Source: Diphasiastrum complanatum (taxonomy: Eukaryota; Streptophyta; Lycopodiopsida; Lycopodiales; Lycopodiaceae). From it: a stretch of 64,000 bases of DNA. The stretch is from the NCBI GenBank assembly GCA_029204225.1, contig CM055098.1, positions 3,323,607-3,387,606 on the forward strand. Direction: 5' to 3'. Below are positions 36,258 to 46,474 of the stretch, one piece after another; position 1 is the first letter of the stretch, and each line of letters begins with the position of its first letter. The notes beneath the pieces are model-generated. The model was given only the letters and a program-made list of their open reading frames with translations, was not told the DNA's origin and did not search any database. Position numbers and translations under genes: made by a program.

Positions 36258-37771
36258 GGGAATATATGCAAAGCAAGCACTACCAAGTTCACTAAGGTGA
36301 TTCCTTCAAGAGCTCCAATACTCCTCAAAGCTTTGATCTTCAATGAGAATTTCTTCTCAACATATGTTTTGAATAATAAGGAATAATCATACACCATAAT
36401 ACTTGAAGAGAGAAGATATGTGCATCTTGTGTAATCCTCCTCCTTTGAAATATTGGAAATATAAGAAACATCAAGAGAGTTTGCACTCTCACTTGGATCA
36501 AATTTGTAGATGCCTTCAAATCTTGATCCATATGCAAGGATCTCACCATCCTTCTTAATCACACAATTGTCAATATTGAAATTGACATCAAAGCCACTAT
36601 CAAGAAGTTGGCCAACACTTAAGATGTTCTTTGTAAGCTTTGGGACAAAAAGAACATTGTTGAGAAAGAGATCTTTAGAAGATGCAAGCTTCAAGGGAAT
36701 AATCCCTACTCCTTCAATATTGCACTCGTGCTTACTTGCAAAGTATATGGTCTTCTTGACTCCATCATAAGGCATAATAGATGAAAAAAAGTTCTTGGAG
36801 CCACACATATGTGAAGATGCTCCACTATCAATATACCATGAGTCATCCTTGTTGAAGGTGGAAGAGGAGAAGCTTGATGCCATAAGAGAGCCTTCTCCAT
36901 CACTTGCAATATAGTCTTCTTTCTCAGTGGTGATGTTGGCTTGATTGAGTTGATTCTTCTTCTTGAAGCAATTGGTGGCATAATGGCCTTTCTTGCCACA
37001 ATAAAAGCACTTGATCATCTTCTTCTTGAGATTTGAATTAGAAGCATGAGAGGTATCCTCCTCCTCTCCATCTTGGTCTTTAGCTTTGTCATTAGAGAAG
37101 TGATGGTGTTGCTTCTTACTCCTCTCTTTGTGCTTGGAAAATAGAACTTTGGCATCATCATGATTGAGTGATAGCTTGTCCATCCTCAAGAGTTTGTACT
37201 CTTGTCTTGATTCTTCAGAAATAAGCACACTTTGAAGGGCCTCCAAACTTGGTAGCTCCTCCTTAATAGCATAGGATTGGACAAGGTTGTCATATTCATC
37301 TCTCAAGCCATTGAGAATGACTTGGACTAGCTCACTTTGATTGATTGAGTCACCAATACATGCAAGCTCCCTATGAATATCCTTGACTCTCAAAACATAA
37401 TTAGATGCACTCTCATCACTCTTTTGACTACTTTGGAATATTTGATTTCTAAGAGTGAGGAGCCTAGAGGTGTTCTTAGCCTCATAGATGGACTTGAGAC
37501 AATCCCAAGCTTCCTTGGATGTAGAACGATCACCAATCTCCCTCAATATCTCATTAGAGACATTCATCTTAATGTAGTGGAGAGCCATCCTAGCTCTCTT
37601 CTTGTATTTTTGTACTTCTTGAAGGACTTGAGGCTCCTCCTCAATCCCAAGTGCAATGTCCATCACATCTTGGAGTATCAAGATGGACTCCATCCTCAAC
37701 TTCCATATTGAATAATTGGAAGTAGACAATCTCTCACTTGGTTGCAACAAGTATGAACTCATTGAAGTCAT
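36215..37771 (-). CDS. Copia-A gag-protease ORF (518 codons)
   Basis: It starts MTSMSSYLLQPSERLSTSNY and shows the copia gag body (YSIWKLRMESIL, AWDCLKSIYEAKNTSRLLTL, LVQVILNGL) over residues 1-200. A complete zinc knuckle CFYCGKKGHYATNC lies near residue 258 and the protease box WYIDSGASSHMCG near 313. The GAG-pre-integrase region has NNVLFVPKLTKNILSVGQL near 370. The end is a jump to late integrase sequence (FKTYVEKKFSLKIKALRS), showing that the integrase catalytic core was deleted. Intact gag and protease imply that particles could be formed in cis, with RT and integrase in trans. Confidence 0.92.
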   Translation of the reverse strand: MTSMSSYLLQPSERLSTSNYSIWKLRMESILILQDVMDIALGIEEEPQVLQEVQKYKKRARMALHYIKMNVSNEILREIGDRSTSKEAWDCLKSIYEAKNTSRLLTLRNQIFQSSQKSDESASNYVLRVKDIHRELACIGDSINQSELVQVILNGLRDEYDNLVQSYAIKEELPSLEALQSVLISEESRQEYKLLRMDKLSLNHDDAKVLFSKHKERSKKQHHHFSNDKAKDQDGEEEDTSHASNSNLKKKMIKCFYCGKKGHYATNCFKKKNQLNQANITTEKEDYIASDGEGSLMASSFSSSTFNKDDSWYIDSGASSHMCGSKNFFSSIMPYDGVKKTIYFASKHECNIEGVGIIPLKLASSKDLFLNNVLFVPKLTKNILSVGQLLDSGFDVNFNIDNCVIKKDGEILAYGSRFEGIYKFDPSESANSLDVSYISNISKEEDYTRCTYLLSSSIMVYDYSLLFKTYVEKKFSLKIKALRSIGALEGITLVNLVVLALHIFPWKQEGRMIQAHGS

Positions 37772-38515
37772 GTAAAGTGGAGATAAATAAAAGTTATGAA
37801 CAAAAAATGTTGCTTCTCTCTCACTATGGGATCCAATAATGGTGTGCTACCATCTCCTATGCAAGATCTTGCAACAAACTGTGAGATGATTCTCACTAGC
37901 TATCTCAATCTCTCCAAAACTAGATCTACTTCACATCAAATGATGGAGTATGGGCAAAGTTAGGATCAAACACTCTTATCACGTGTGAAATACACTGAGA
38001 AACCAAATTTGACTCAAATACAATGATATTGCATGAAACAAAATGGCTAAGATCTCAAAACAGTGCCTAGATCACTTATAGATGAGATTGGTAAGCATTC
38101 AACTGTGATTTTGGATCAAACAAGCAATCTTTTGACCAAACCAAATGTGTCCACCCAGGTCTAGGTGCCCTACCTAACCCTCTTCAAAAGCTTATAACTT
38201 TTGATTGGCTCAACCAAATGGAATGAAATGATTGCATCAAAAACTAGACAAAAATAGCTTCAAAACAAGCTATCTAGCAAGATTTTTGGATCAAACATGA
38301 AAGAGAACTCCCAAACTGAAATTGGATGTTCCTCACACGTGTCTGAGCACCTAATTCCATATAGTACCAGGTCAGACCCAATCAATGTCCTTTTGATCTC
38401 TTTTGATCCAAAATTGAACAAGATAGCTAGGAAAATGGGCTTTGACAATTTCTAGCTCAAGATTGATGAATAGTTTTCACTCAAATGGATCAAAATGCAT
38501 GGTAACCTTAGGTAG
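37772..38515 (-). other. Copia-A leader between primer-binding site and gag
   Basis: About 740 bases without coding signal, containing one CACACGTGTC variant near 38334. It presumably holds the packaging signal; no specific structure could be made out by eye. Confidence 0.5.
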
Positions 38516-38527
38516 GCTCTGATACCA
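38516..38527 (-). promoter_or_regulatory. Copia-A primer-binding site (initiator Met tRNA)
   Basis: The minus strand reads TGGTATCAGAGC immediately after the 5' LTR. This is the classical plant copia site complementary to the 3' end of initiator methionine tRNA. Confidence 0.93.
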
Positions 38528-39327
38528 TGTTGAATTTCACACGTGTGGATTGTCCACTACATGTACTTGTGATCTCCTAAGGTGTGTAGATGCACCAAGA
38601 TCAAGACTAGATTGAGATTCAAGATCTATCTTTGATTCTATGGCAAAAACACACTACTACATGCATTCAATCACTTCCAACTCTCACTCACACGTATGGG
38701 AAGTGTTCCAAAAGTATTCTAAGTAAAAACAAGCTGCTCTCCTCGGGTAGAGAGAGAAAACCCATTATGAGCTCTCGGGTAGAGAGAGAAAGCTAGAAAC
38801 TCAATGACACTCAAAATCCACTCAATCTCAAAATCAATTAGATCCAAAAGGAGGAGTACAATGATACTAATAGATTCATGAGCTACCACTATGCTTAACT
38901 ATGATTGGATCACACTTTGCCACCTCTTAATCCTATTGGACCATTGATCCATGCACCTCTAAATTCTATTGGACTATATTCAAGCACACTCAATTTTCTA
39001 TTGGACGTCACAAGGTTCCACCTCTAAATCCTATTGGACCTCTTAAGCTTCATCAAACAAAAGCATGACACTTGTCTACACTCTAATTGGCACAAGTTTG
39101 GCTCTATTTTGGCTCAATAGTGGCATTACAAGTGGAAATGGATAATTTGCCATCTATGCCAAATTTGACCCTATCAACATCCTACACCTAAATGCTTGAC
39201 TATGAAATTCTATGAGACCCCTATATCAAACATTTTGATTTACTTTACAATTTTCCACACATGTGAGATTCACTTACAAACTTCTATCATAAAAAATACC
39301 AAGCTAGATTTTTGCCAATTTCTCACA
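38528..39327 (-). repeat. Copia-A 5' LTR
   Basis: 800 bases, nearly identical to 34295-35114. Flanked on its outer side by TTCAT, the right copy of the target duplication. Confidence 0.93.
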
Positions 39328-39732
39328 TTCATCATGCAAAACTGACACTTGGACAAAACCTTCTATTTTGAGCACTTTTGGTCCATTTTCCTTCTATATG
39401 GAGATCTACTTGGAAATCTTCTAGAAGTCAAAATTTGCCTACTTCAGCTTATTCCACACATGTGAGTTGTCCTCTACACATGGGATATGACACCTAACCA
39501 AAGGATGTGGCTCATGCAATCAATAGATTGATGTCATGTGTCATATGTCTAGAAAACTAGTTTTTGGCCTTTTTAGCCACTAAAACTTGAATTAAATCAT
39601 ATGTACAACCTATATGATTATGGTACATGACAAGTACACTATTTTCACATGTGGGAACAGGCTCCACACATGTGTGTTTATCTATATACAAGATTTTTGG
39701 CCTCTACCAAGCTTATTTTTGCATTTTTCACA
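39328..39732 (-). repeat. Copia-B 3' LTR, inner part
   Basis: It matches 43805-44207, with a 4-bp insertion (TTGG) relative to it near 39410. It is followed at 39733-39747 by the polypurine tract (GAGGAGGAG on the minus strand). Confidence 0.92.
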
Positions 39733-39984
39733 CTCCTCCTCAAAAATCTAGCTTGGTAAATCTAGCTTGATGGAAAACATGATGATCTTGAACTTGACTC
39801 CATGGGCTGAATTGGTCTTTGCTGGTTCAAAAGGTGTGAAGATCAGCCAATGAGCTTGATGTTGATCTGAAATCACCATATCCATGATAGTGCTTCTTTG
39901 ATGTTGACATCTTTGATGAACTTGAGAGCTTTGCACCATCCTAGCATCTTCGAAATTGATTCCTTCCAAATTTCATGTAGATGC

Positions 39985-41781
39985 TTAGACTTTGAGGCTT
40001 GCTCCTTCTTCATGTGCATGCTCCTCCTTGAGAAAATAAAGATTTATTCTTGACTTATTAGGATCACAAAGATCTAACATCATGTTACCATGATCTAGAG
40101 AATTAGACTTATCCAAATTGGCAAGACTATGCATGCTATAATAACAAAGTGTTTGCATCATATCTTCATGCTTGTTTACCATGCTAATCTCAGATCCAAT
40201 GAGGCTAAATACTTCATTATGGAGATAAGTGTCTTTAGAAGATGATTCACTTACTCTCATAAAGAGTTTACAATTTGCCTCAATACAAATTTTCAAACTA
40301 TGAGTGAACAAATCACTTTTGCTCTTACATGACTCAAGAGCATACATTTGATGAAATAACCATTTGCTTTCTAGTTGATTTAAAATCAATTTCAACCTTT
40401 TAAGAACATCATCCATGTTCTCAAGAGAGACTTCATACTCAACTAGTATGGCTTTACTCCAATTTTGAGATGCAATGATCTCACTAAAGCAAATTGATTT
40501 ATCAAATGACATAAGAGAAGTAAGTATGTGATGTATACCACATGAGATATGCTCCTCTTTCCCTTGAAATGTGAGCCACATGGACTCAACCATATTTCTT
40601 AACTTTCTTTTTGGAATCACAATTTGAGAAGGTCTCTCCTCAATCCTTGGCACACTTGAACCTTGAGATGACTCCTTGAGATCCTCTTCATGATGTTCCT
40701 TCTTGATGGAAAACCGAGACCTCCATGTCTCATAATGATCACAACAAGTATGACCATTCAATATGCACTTCCTATGATTATCAAGATTACTTATGCTAGA
40801 AACATAAGTCCAAAAATCACCACAACTTGACATGATTTTTCCAATATTGAAATCAAAAGGCATTTCCATCTCAATAAGGCTAACTACTTGATTATGGATA
40901 TAAGTGTCCACTTTGGATGCTTCAATTATTCTCATAAGAAGTTTACAACTTGCCTTTAAGATTGAAAACTTACAATTTTCATCTTTATGAATGAACACAT
41001 CATTCATGATCTTATTGAAACCAAAAGATCCTACATTATGAAGATATTTCCATTTCCTTGTCTTAATAACTAATGTAAGCTTACAAGGAAAACATGCTTT
41101 GCTATACTTTAAGACATCACACTCAACTAGTATTGCCTTAAGCCACCTTTGAGATACAAAAATCCCTTCAAAGCAAAATAGATCTTCATAAGTTGACATG
41201 AGAGCATAAATGAAACTATTTTCATTCTGTGATTGCTCCTTATTCTTGATTGATTTCTCTTGGATAATAACAGTAAGTTTGAACTTGTCCAAAGTTCCAA
41301 GCAAAATACTTTCCAAGGACATAAAATAGATCCAAGTTACTTTCATGAAAGTGACATCTATCTTTGCATCTTGAACCAAACAATGCACTTCCAGATGAAA
41401 AATTTCAAAAGATTTGACATGTGTTGTGATGGACTCTTGAAGACAAATCTTGCAAGTCCTTGTGAGACTCCAAGCCTCATTCACCTTTCTACAAAGGAAA
41501 CACCTTTCCTTGGACTTGTCCTTCTTGTATTTGCATTTTGAACTTGAAGCTCCATCCTTCACCTCGGCCCCCTTGCTTTGGTTCTCCTTGGATGGATTGG
41601 TCTTCTTTTTGTAGCATCTTGAGAAAAAATATCCTCCCTTGCCACAAAGGTTGTACTTAGTATCCTTTCTTTCCTTCAATAGGATGCCACCTATTGATGC
41701 CATGTGAATAAAAAACTGGGATATGATTCTACAAATGTAATTTGTGACTTTCAAGAGACTAGATTTGAACATCTTCAACAA
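39985..41781 (-). CDS. Copia-B ORF (598 codons): zinc-knuckle remnant plus tandemly duplicated domain of unknown function
   Basis: The likely start is ATG at 41703 (MASIGGILLKERKD). A degenerate gag knuckle CGKGGYFFSRC comes first, then a basic stretch and a CFLCRKVNEAW...CKIC cluster (CX2CX12CX2C, a possible zinc site). Two copies of an unknown domain follow, about residues 186-385 and 393-590. Copy 1 contains KAILVECDV, KLLMRIIEASKVDTYI and SNLDNHRKC. Copy 2 contains WLTFQGKEEHISCGI, KAILVEYEV and KLFMRVSESSSKDTYL. Both align with the Copia-A second ORF. No catalytic motif of known copia proteins is present after the knuckle. The long open frame in an element with diverged LTRs suggests it was coding when mobilised. 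Confidence 0.72.
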   Translation of the reverse strand: MLKMFKSSLLKVTNYICRIISQFFIHMASIGGILLKERKDTKYNLCGKGGYFFSRCYKKKTNPSKENQSKGAEVKDGASSSKCKYKKDKSKERCFLCRKVNEAWSLTRTCKICLQESITTHVKSFEIFHLEVHCLVQDAKIDVTFMKVTWIYFMSLESILLGTLDKFKLTVIIQEKSIKNKEQSQNENSFIYALMSTYEDLFCFEGIFVSQRWLKAILVECDVLKYSKACFPCKLTLVIKTRKWKYLHNVGSFGFNKIMNDVFIHKDENCKFSILKASCKLLMRIIEASKVDTYIHNQVVSLIEMEMPFDFNIGKIMSSCGDFWTYVSSISNLDNHRKCILNGHTCCDHYETWRSRFSIKKEHHEEDLKESSQGSSVPRIEERPSQIVIPKRKLRNMVESMWLTFQGKEEHISCGIHHILTSLMSFDKSICFSEIIASQNWSKAILVEYEVSLENMDDVLKRLKLILNQLESKWLFHQMYALESCKSKSDLFTHSLKICIEANCKLFMRVSESSSKDTYLHNEVFSLIGSEISMVNKHEDMMQTLCYYSMHSLANLDKSNSLDHGNMMLDLCDPNKSRINLYFLKEEHAHEEGASLKV

Positions 41782-43366
41782 TCTAGAATGATCTACAAAA
41801 GATCTAGCTCACAAACCTAAGAATCAATCTTCACACTAATGACTAGTCACTTGGAAACTTTGCTTTGATCACTAAGACAAAAGCACACAATCTTTAATCA
41901 AATCACAAAATAAATCAGATCCAATCTCCTATTGGACTCATTAAATACCAATGACTCTTTCTTTTGAAAGTTGAAATGGATATGAAAAAGATTTGACACC
42001 TAGATTTTCCTTTTCACTTGACTAGTTCTCTCAACACTTGAGATTCTTGAACAAAAGATGGGTTTTGTTTCAAATACATGAAAACCAAACTTAATCACTT
42101 CTTTTGGACTCACTCTTGACCCAAATAATCTCACACTTGAGATTTAGAATGAATTTGATTTGATTTGACAACAAACTATACCACCAATTTTTCACAAAGC
42201 TTAAAAAATTAGACAACTAGAGATTCACAAAGATCTCAACCATGCATGAATACTCAAATATGGACTCCTCCTCATTCTAGACATCCAATGGGATCACAAA
42301 TTGACCCTCACACTCTCACAAAGAAGGTTGAATAGAACTAATTTGAGTTTCATACATACTATGTCAATTTTTGCTCAATAAATTGATTCAATCACCCCTA
42401 TTGGATTCCACCAATTACTCTACCTCTTAAGACTTGGAATGAAATTCAAAATCAAAGGTTGTGAGTTTTCTCACTAAGATATTGTGCTTCAAAGAGCTAA
42501 TGCCACTTAGAAAGATTTGATCACCTGGGAGAATACAAATTCTCCACCAATAACAACACAAAATGAGCTTCTAGATCTTGCCTTCTACAAAGGAAGGAAC
42601 TCTTAGAAAATTGGATCTCTCTCTACACATTTGCCATAGACACCTTAATGACTCTTTTCAAGCCTCACAAACACTCAAACAAATTGAGTAGGATTGAATA
42701 ATGTGACTTGGATCTCAATCTCTTTTCTAGAACTTTCAATTGAAACCAATCTATGTCAAATTCTACAAAAGATTTGCATAGATGCTCTATATGCACTAGA
42801 AACTCTCAAAGGTTTCACTTGGAGGACAGATCCAAGGATGTTTTCTAGCAAATTGATGCTTCTAAACTTGACCCTATCACTCTTGAACAAATCTAGAGTG
42901 ATGGTACAATGGATTTCAACCTCTCACCTTGCATATCACTCCTTAATCTATGATTTGTAGCAAAATCTCTCTCAACTTCAACATACACTCAAAAAATCAA
43001 AGATGATCAATTAATGCACCTATTTCAAGCTTCAAATTTAATTTCTTGGCTGATCTAATCCAAGAACTAATCAAGGGATTAGATTCTCTATAGAAAATGC
43101 TTGATTTTGCACCAAAAATCACTCAAATTGGGTATGTGAGTCAAATTCTACAAATTTTTGAAATTTCTCAGTAAAAACCGGAGATGTACGGCCTCACACG
43201 TGTGAAAAGGGTTCCTACTGCCCACAACAAGATTTGGACCAAAAATTTTGTAAATAGCTATCAAATCCAACTCGCTACACAAAATTTGACTAGTTTTGAA
43301 AAAACTGCTAATTTTGGCTTTGATTTGGATTAACCCTATCAATTTCAACAAAACCTCTTGTACTAG
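41782..43366 (-). other. Copia-B leader; no gag capsid
   Basis: 1.6 kb between the primer-binding site and the ORF. It is AT-rich with only short frames. The gag capsid part seen in Copia-A is missing, so Copia-B would need capsid protein from another element. A CACACGTGTG palindrome lies at 43195. Confidence 0.5.
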
Positions 43367-43378
43367 GCTCTGATACCA
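43367..43378 (-). promoter_or_regulatory. Copia-B primer-binding site (initiator Met tRNA)
   Basis: TGGTATCAGAGC on the minus strand, directly adjacent to the 5' LTR, identical to that of Copia-A. Confidence 0.93.
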
Positions 43379-44207
43379 TGTGCAAAAAGTACAAAAAGGA
43401 CCAAGACTGGATCCTAATATGATCCTCAAGAGGGATTGGATGTTAGATTTACTTGATCTATCAATCTACATAAGATTAAGATCAATCTAGATCAATTCTA
43501 GACATAAAATCCAAACAAGAACAATCATTTATTGAAGGTAAATGTACTTGCTAGTTTCACACGTGTGAAACCCTGTCAGGGTATGGACTCCAACCTGAAA
43601 ATCAAGTACACATTGATAGAACCTCAAAACAATCAAAACAAATGTAGACAAATGGAGAGAATCACTCAAAATTGCTTCCAAAACCAAGATTGGTGTCTCA
43701 CATTGATTATGGCCAAATGTGGCTCTATATATACAATAAGTGGGAGATCGTGTCACTGATCATCCCTCTGATCCCACATGTGTGAAGGTGCTTTGTCATA
43801 TGATGATTTATCATGCAAAACTGACACTTGGACAAAACCTTCTATTTTGAGCACTTTTGGTCCATTTTCCTTCTATATGGAGATCTACAAATCTTCTAGA
43901 AGTCAAAATTCGCCTACTTCAGCTTATTCCACACATGTGAGCTGTCCTCTACACATGGGATATGACACCTAACCAAAGGATGTGGCTCATGCGATCAATA
44001 GATTGATGCCATGTGTCATATGTCTAGAAAACTAGTTTTTGGCCTTTTTAGCCACTAGAACTTGAATTAAATCATATGTACAACCTATATGATTATGGTA
44101 CATGACAAGTACACTATTTTCACACATGGGAACAGGCTCCACACATGTGTGTTTATCTATATACAAGATATTTGGCCTCTACCAAGCTTATTTTTGCATT
44201 TTTCACA
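43379..44207 (-). repeat. Copia-B 5' LTR (829 bp, uninterrupted)
   Basis: The plus strand starts TGTGCAAAAAGTAC and ends TTTTTCACA. It serves as the reference for the split 3' LTR: its TTTAT near 43805-43809 is the intact equivalent of the Copia-A insertion site. Minus-strand TATA box near 43722-43732; palindrome CACACGTGTG at 43558. Outer flank CTTAG. Confidence 0.93.
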
Positions 44208-44212
44208 CTTAG

Positions 44213-44850
44213 TAAGAAAAAGAAGAGAGGTCAATCTAGTTCGTTTATTGAATGTAATGAAGAACTGAACCAATGTTTTGAAAAGCTTGAAGGCATGGTG
44301 GTTTCAGCTTCTGTTTTTTGGATTGCAATTCTAGATTTACCTTACGTCATTAAAACTAATGCAAGTGATTCGATAATAGGAGCAGTTCTTTCACAAAAGG
44401 GTAGGCTAATATTGTTTGAGAGCAAGAAAGTTACTGGACGGACTTCAGTTGCATTATACAACTCAAAAAAATAAGTTATTTGCTGTGATATATGCACTTA
44501 AAATTTGGAGACGTTATTTTTATGGTAGTTAGTTTATAGTGTATACATTTAAATCATTGGCCTCTGAAATACTTTTGTAATCAACACAATTTGAGAGGTC
44601 GCAAAGCTCGGTGGGCTGAACTTATGCAAGAATTTGATCATGAGATCCGATATGTCAAATACAACTCTAATCAGATTGCAGATGCACTTAATCGAATTGG
44701 TGAATCAAATGAATTTTCATTCACCCAGATTTCTACAGATCTATATCTTTCGTTGAAAGAAAATTTTGAAACTAATTTTCATCCTAGTCTAATATGGAAT
44801 ATGGTTGAGACCAAAATGAATGAGAATGAAACTGAGATTAATTCATAGAG
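44213..44850 (+). pseudogene. Gypsy-4 RNase H
   Basis: It continues the RT connection after the Copia-B site (KKKRGQSSSFIECNEELNQCF). LDLPYVIKTNASDSIIGAVLSQ follows, where the first RNase H Asp lies in a TDAS motif that reads TNAS. The second frame has RGRKARWAELMQEFDHEIRYVK and ADALNRI. A frameshift or stop near 44474 and the TNAS substitution make it inactive. Confidence 0.85.
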
Positions 44851-44879
44851 ATCTCAATTATCGAAAAAAAATAAAAAAA

Positions 44880-45590
44880 ATAAGAAGATTGTAAAACAAT
44901 TCACTATTCAAAGTGGGTTACTATTTTAGAATGGAAAAGTTTGTGTACTAGGGAATGATGAGCTAAAGAAACAAAAAAAATTTTAATGTCATGATGTACT
45001 CTATTTAGGTCATCTAGGTATACACAAGACTTTAGACTTGTTCATAAGAGAATTTTTATTGGCCAAAACTCAAGCCGTATGTCGAGTCTTACATGATTAG
45101 ATGTAAGCCCTATCAACTAGCCAAAGCAGAACACTTCAAGGCTGGAGGGTTATTACATCTCTTAGATATCCCCTAGAAATGATGAGAAAACATATCTATG
45201 GATTTTGTAGTTGGACTTCCTAAGATCCAAGAACAAAATAATTCTATTTGAGTTGTAGTGTACAAGTTAAGTAAGTTAGCTCCATTAATACTAGTAAAGT
45301 CAACTACAAAGGCTTATTCAGGCTTTATGACTGCCAATTGATATTGTTACTAACAAAAATCCTCCGTTTACAAATCACTTTCGGTCAATTGTATTCCATA
45401 AGCTTGAGACCTCGCTTAGTTTTAATTCTACTGATCATCCTTAATTAGATGGATAGACTGAAAGAACTAATCATATTATGGAGGATATGTGAAGACATAT
45501 GTGTCTCACAAACAGTCTCAGTGGGAGGACTACATTTTTTTAATTGAGTTTGTTTACAATAGTAGTCGTTCATCTGTTGCTGGTTTGGGA
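44880..45590 (+). pseudogene. Gypsy-4 integrase, heavily decayed
   Basis: Fragments in several frames: YLGHLGIHKTLD of the zinc-binding domain (45000-45030), the MDFVVGLPK core start near 45197-45225, a QTERTN-like part near 45450, and FVYNSSRSSVAG near 45555-45585. It ends there, next to the recombinase-like gene. Confidence 0.7.
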
Positions 45591-45636
45591 AAAAGTGTGA
45601 AAAAAAGTTGTGTTGACAATTAACGAGGAAAGTAAG

Positions 45637-46328
45637 ATGGTTTCACAAGATATATGTCAACCTACCAGTCCTTCTGGTGTGAACCTTAGGTTTGGTTACT
45701 TCTGTACCCGTAATTTTTTCATTCGAGGTGCCTCTGAGCTCCGCAGGCTTCATGATACTGATTTCAGTCTACAATCTAATGCATGTGGTCATACCGTTCT
45801 AAGATAATTTCCTTACATGTATTGTTTATTTGCTAGGTTTAGAAATTGTCATGTGTATGGCAGTTTAATTGGAGGTTTTTTATAGCATTTTGACATTTTT
45901 TTGAAACACGTTTAGTCACGGCATTTGAAAGAATTGGCATTTTGATGTTTCTCGATGTGGTCATGAATATCATCGGCCTGTAGTTGATTGTGGTATTAAG
46001 GATGTCTTGGATACTTACGATATTCTTATCAATCATCGTCTTCAATGGTCTAATGAGGAATCTTGGCCACATCCCTTATTTTTTACGCCTCGTGCAACAC
46101 ATGGAAATATTCTGATCCTGTTTGGTTTTTGAAATCTCCAGTTGGGAGGAATATGTTGAGGAATTTGACATTGAGGCTTACTAGTGACCTTAACTTGAAT
46201 AATAAGATAATCAGTAATAAAACACGTAGGGGGTTGGGATTACTAGGATGGAAGAAGCCTTTGCACCGGTGGAGTATGGAATGGAATTGTCCGGTCATTG
46301 TAATGCAAAGTCTTATGGGAAGTATGAA
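45637..46328 (+). pseudogene. Tyrosine recombinase, Crypton/DUF3504-like, decayed
   Basis: Four colinear blocks in changing frames match the C-terminal catalytic domain of tyrosine recombinases. Block 1 FFIRGASELRRLHDTDF (Arg at 45724-45726) fits the box-I pattern RxxEL. Block 2 is near 45940-46110 with HEYHRPVVDCGI and PLFFTPRATHGN. Block 3 is WFLKSPVGRNMLRNLT and IISNKTRRGLG, where the HxxR motif reads KxxR. Block 4 is SGHCNAKSYGKYE, with His at 46296 and Tyr at 46323, exactly nine residues apart as in XerD-type enzymes; GHC replaces GHR. Frameshifts near 46115 and 46240 and stops near 45810-45930 make it a pseudogene, unless some are introns. Such genes are typical of Cryptons and Crypton-derived proteins in fungi and animals. 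Confidence 0.6.
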
Positions 46329-46474
46329 TGTCTTTGTAACATTGTTGTTAATTCTTTGTTTGATCAGTGTTTTTGTGCTTTCTTTGATCAGTCTAGTTTT
46401 TTTGCATGTTATTATATGTGGTTGTGATTTTAAGTTAATATTTTGTTTTATGAAGGTACAATTGTAGTGAGAAA

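Larger units (their letters stand above)
34295..39327 (-). mobile_element. Copia-A: complete minus-strand non-autonomous copia element, TSD TTCAT, nested in the Copia-B LTR
   Basis: TTCAT at 34290-34294 and 39328-39332 flank the element; the uninterrupted Copia-B LTR has TTTAT at this place. LTRs are 34295-35114 (820 bp) and 38528-39327 (800 bp). They begin TGTTGAATTTCACACG and end TTTCTCACA on the plus strand. The internal part has the PBS, gag-protease ORF, second ORF and polypurine tract, but no integrase core, RT or RNase H. The LTRs differ by about 8 substitutions and a 20-bp indel by eye, so it is younger than Copia-B, as the nesting requires. Confidence 0.94.
33862..44207 (-). mobile_element. 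Copia-B: complete minus-strand non-autonomous copia element, TSD CTTAG
   Basis: Target duplication CTTAG lies at 33857-33861 and 44208-44212. The 5' LTR is 43379-44207, with primer-binding site 43367-43378 (TGGTATCAGAGC on the minus strand). A single long ORF spans 41781-39985, the polypurine tract starts at 39733, and the 3' LTR is 39732-39328 plus 34294-33862, split by Copia-A. Protease, integrase, RT and RNase H are absent, so it depended on proteins from elsewhere. Without Copia-A it is about 5.3 kb. The LTRs differ by roughly 20 substitutions by eye. Confidence 0.93.
32085..45590 (+). mobile_element. Gypsy-4: plus-strand Ty3/gypsy pseudo-element interrupted by Copia-B and Copia-A
   Basis: Gag fragment, protease and RT are at 32085-33856, and RNase H and integrase at 44213-45590. 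Copia-B lies exactly between them. Leaving out Copia-B and one copy of its 5-bp target duplication, the gypsy frame continues across the join, and the protein around the join matches the continuous copy at 50222-50476 (minus strand). LTRs were not found. Integrase is cut off at 45590 where the recombinase-like gene begins. Confidence 0.85.

Noticed and set aside
33857-44212. A single large composite element spanning both copia units
   Set aside because: Each copia unit has its own LTR pair, primer-binding site and perfect target duplication, so they are two independent insertions.
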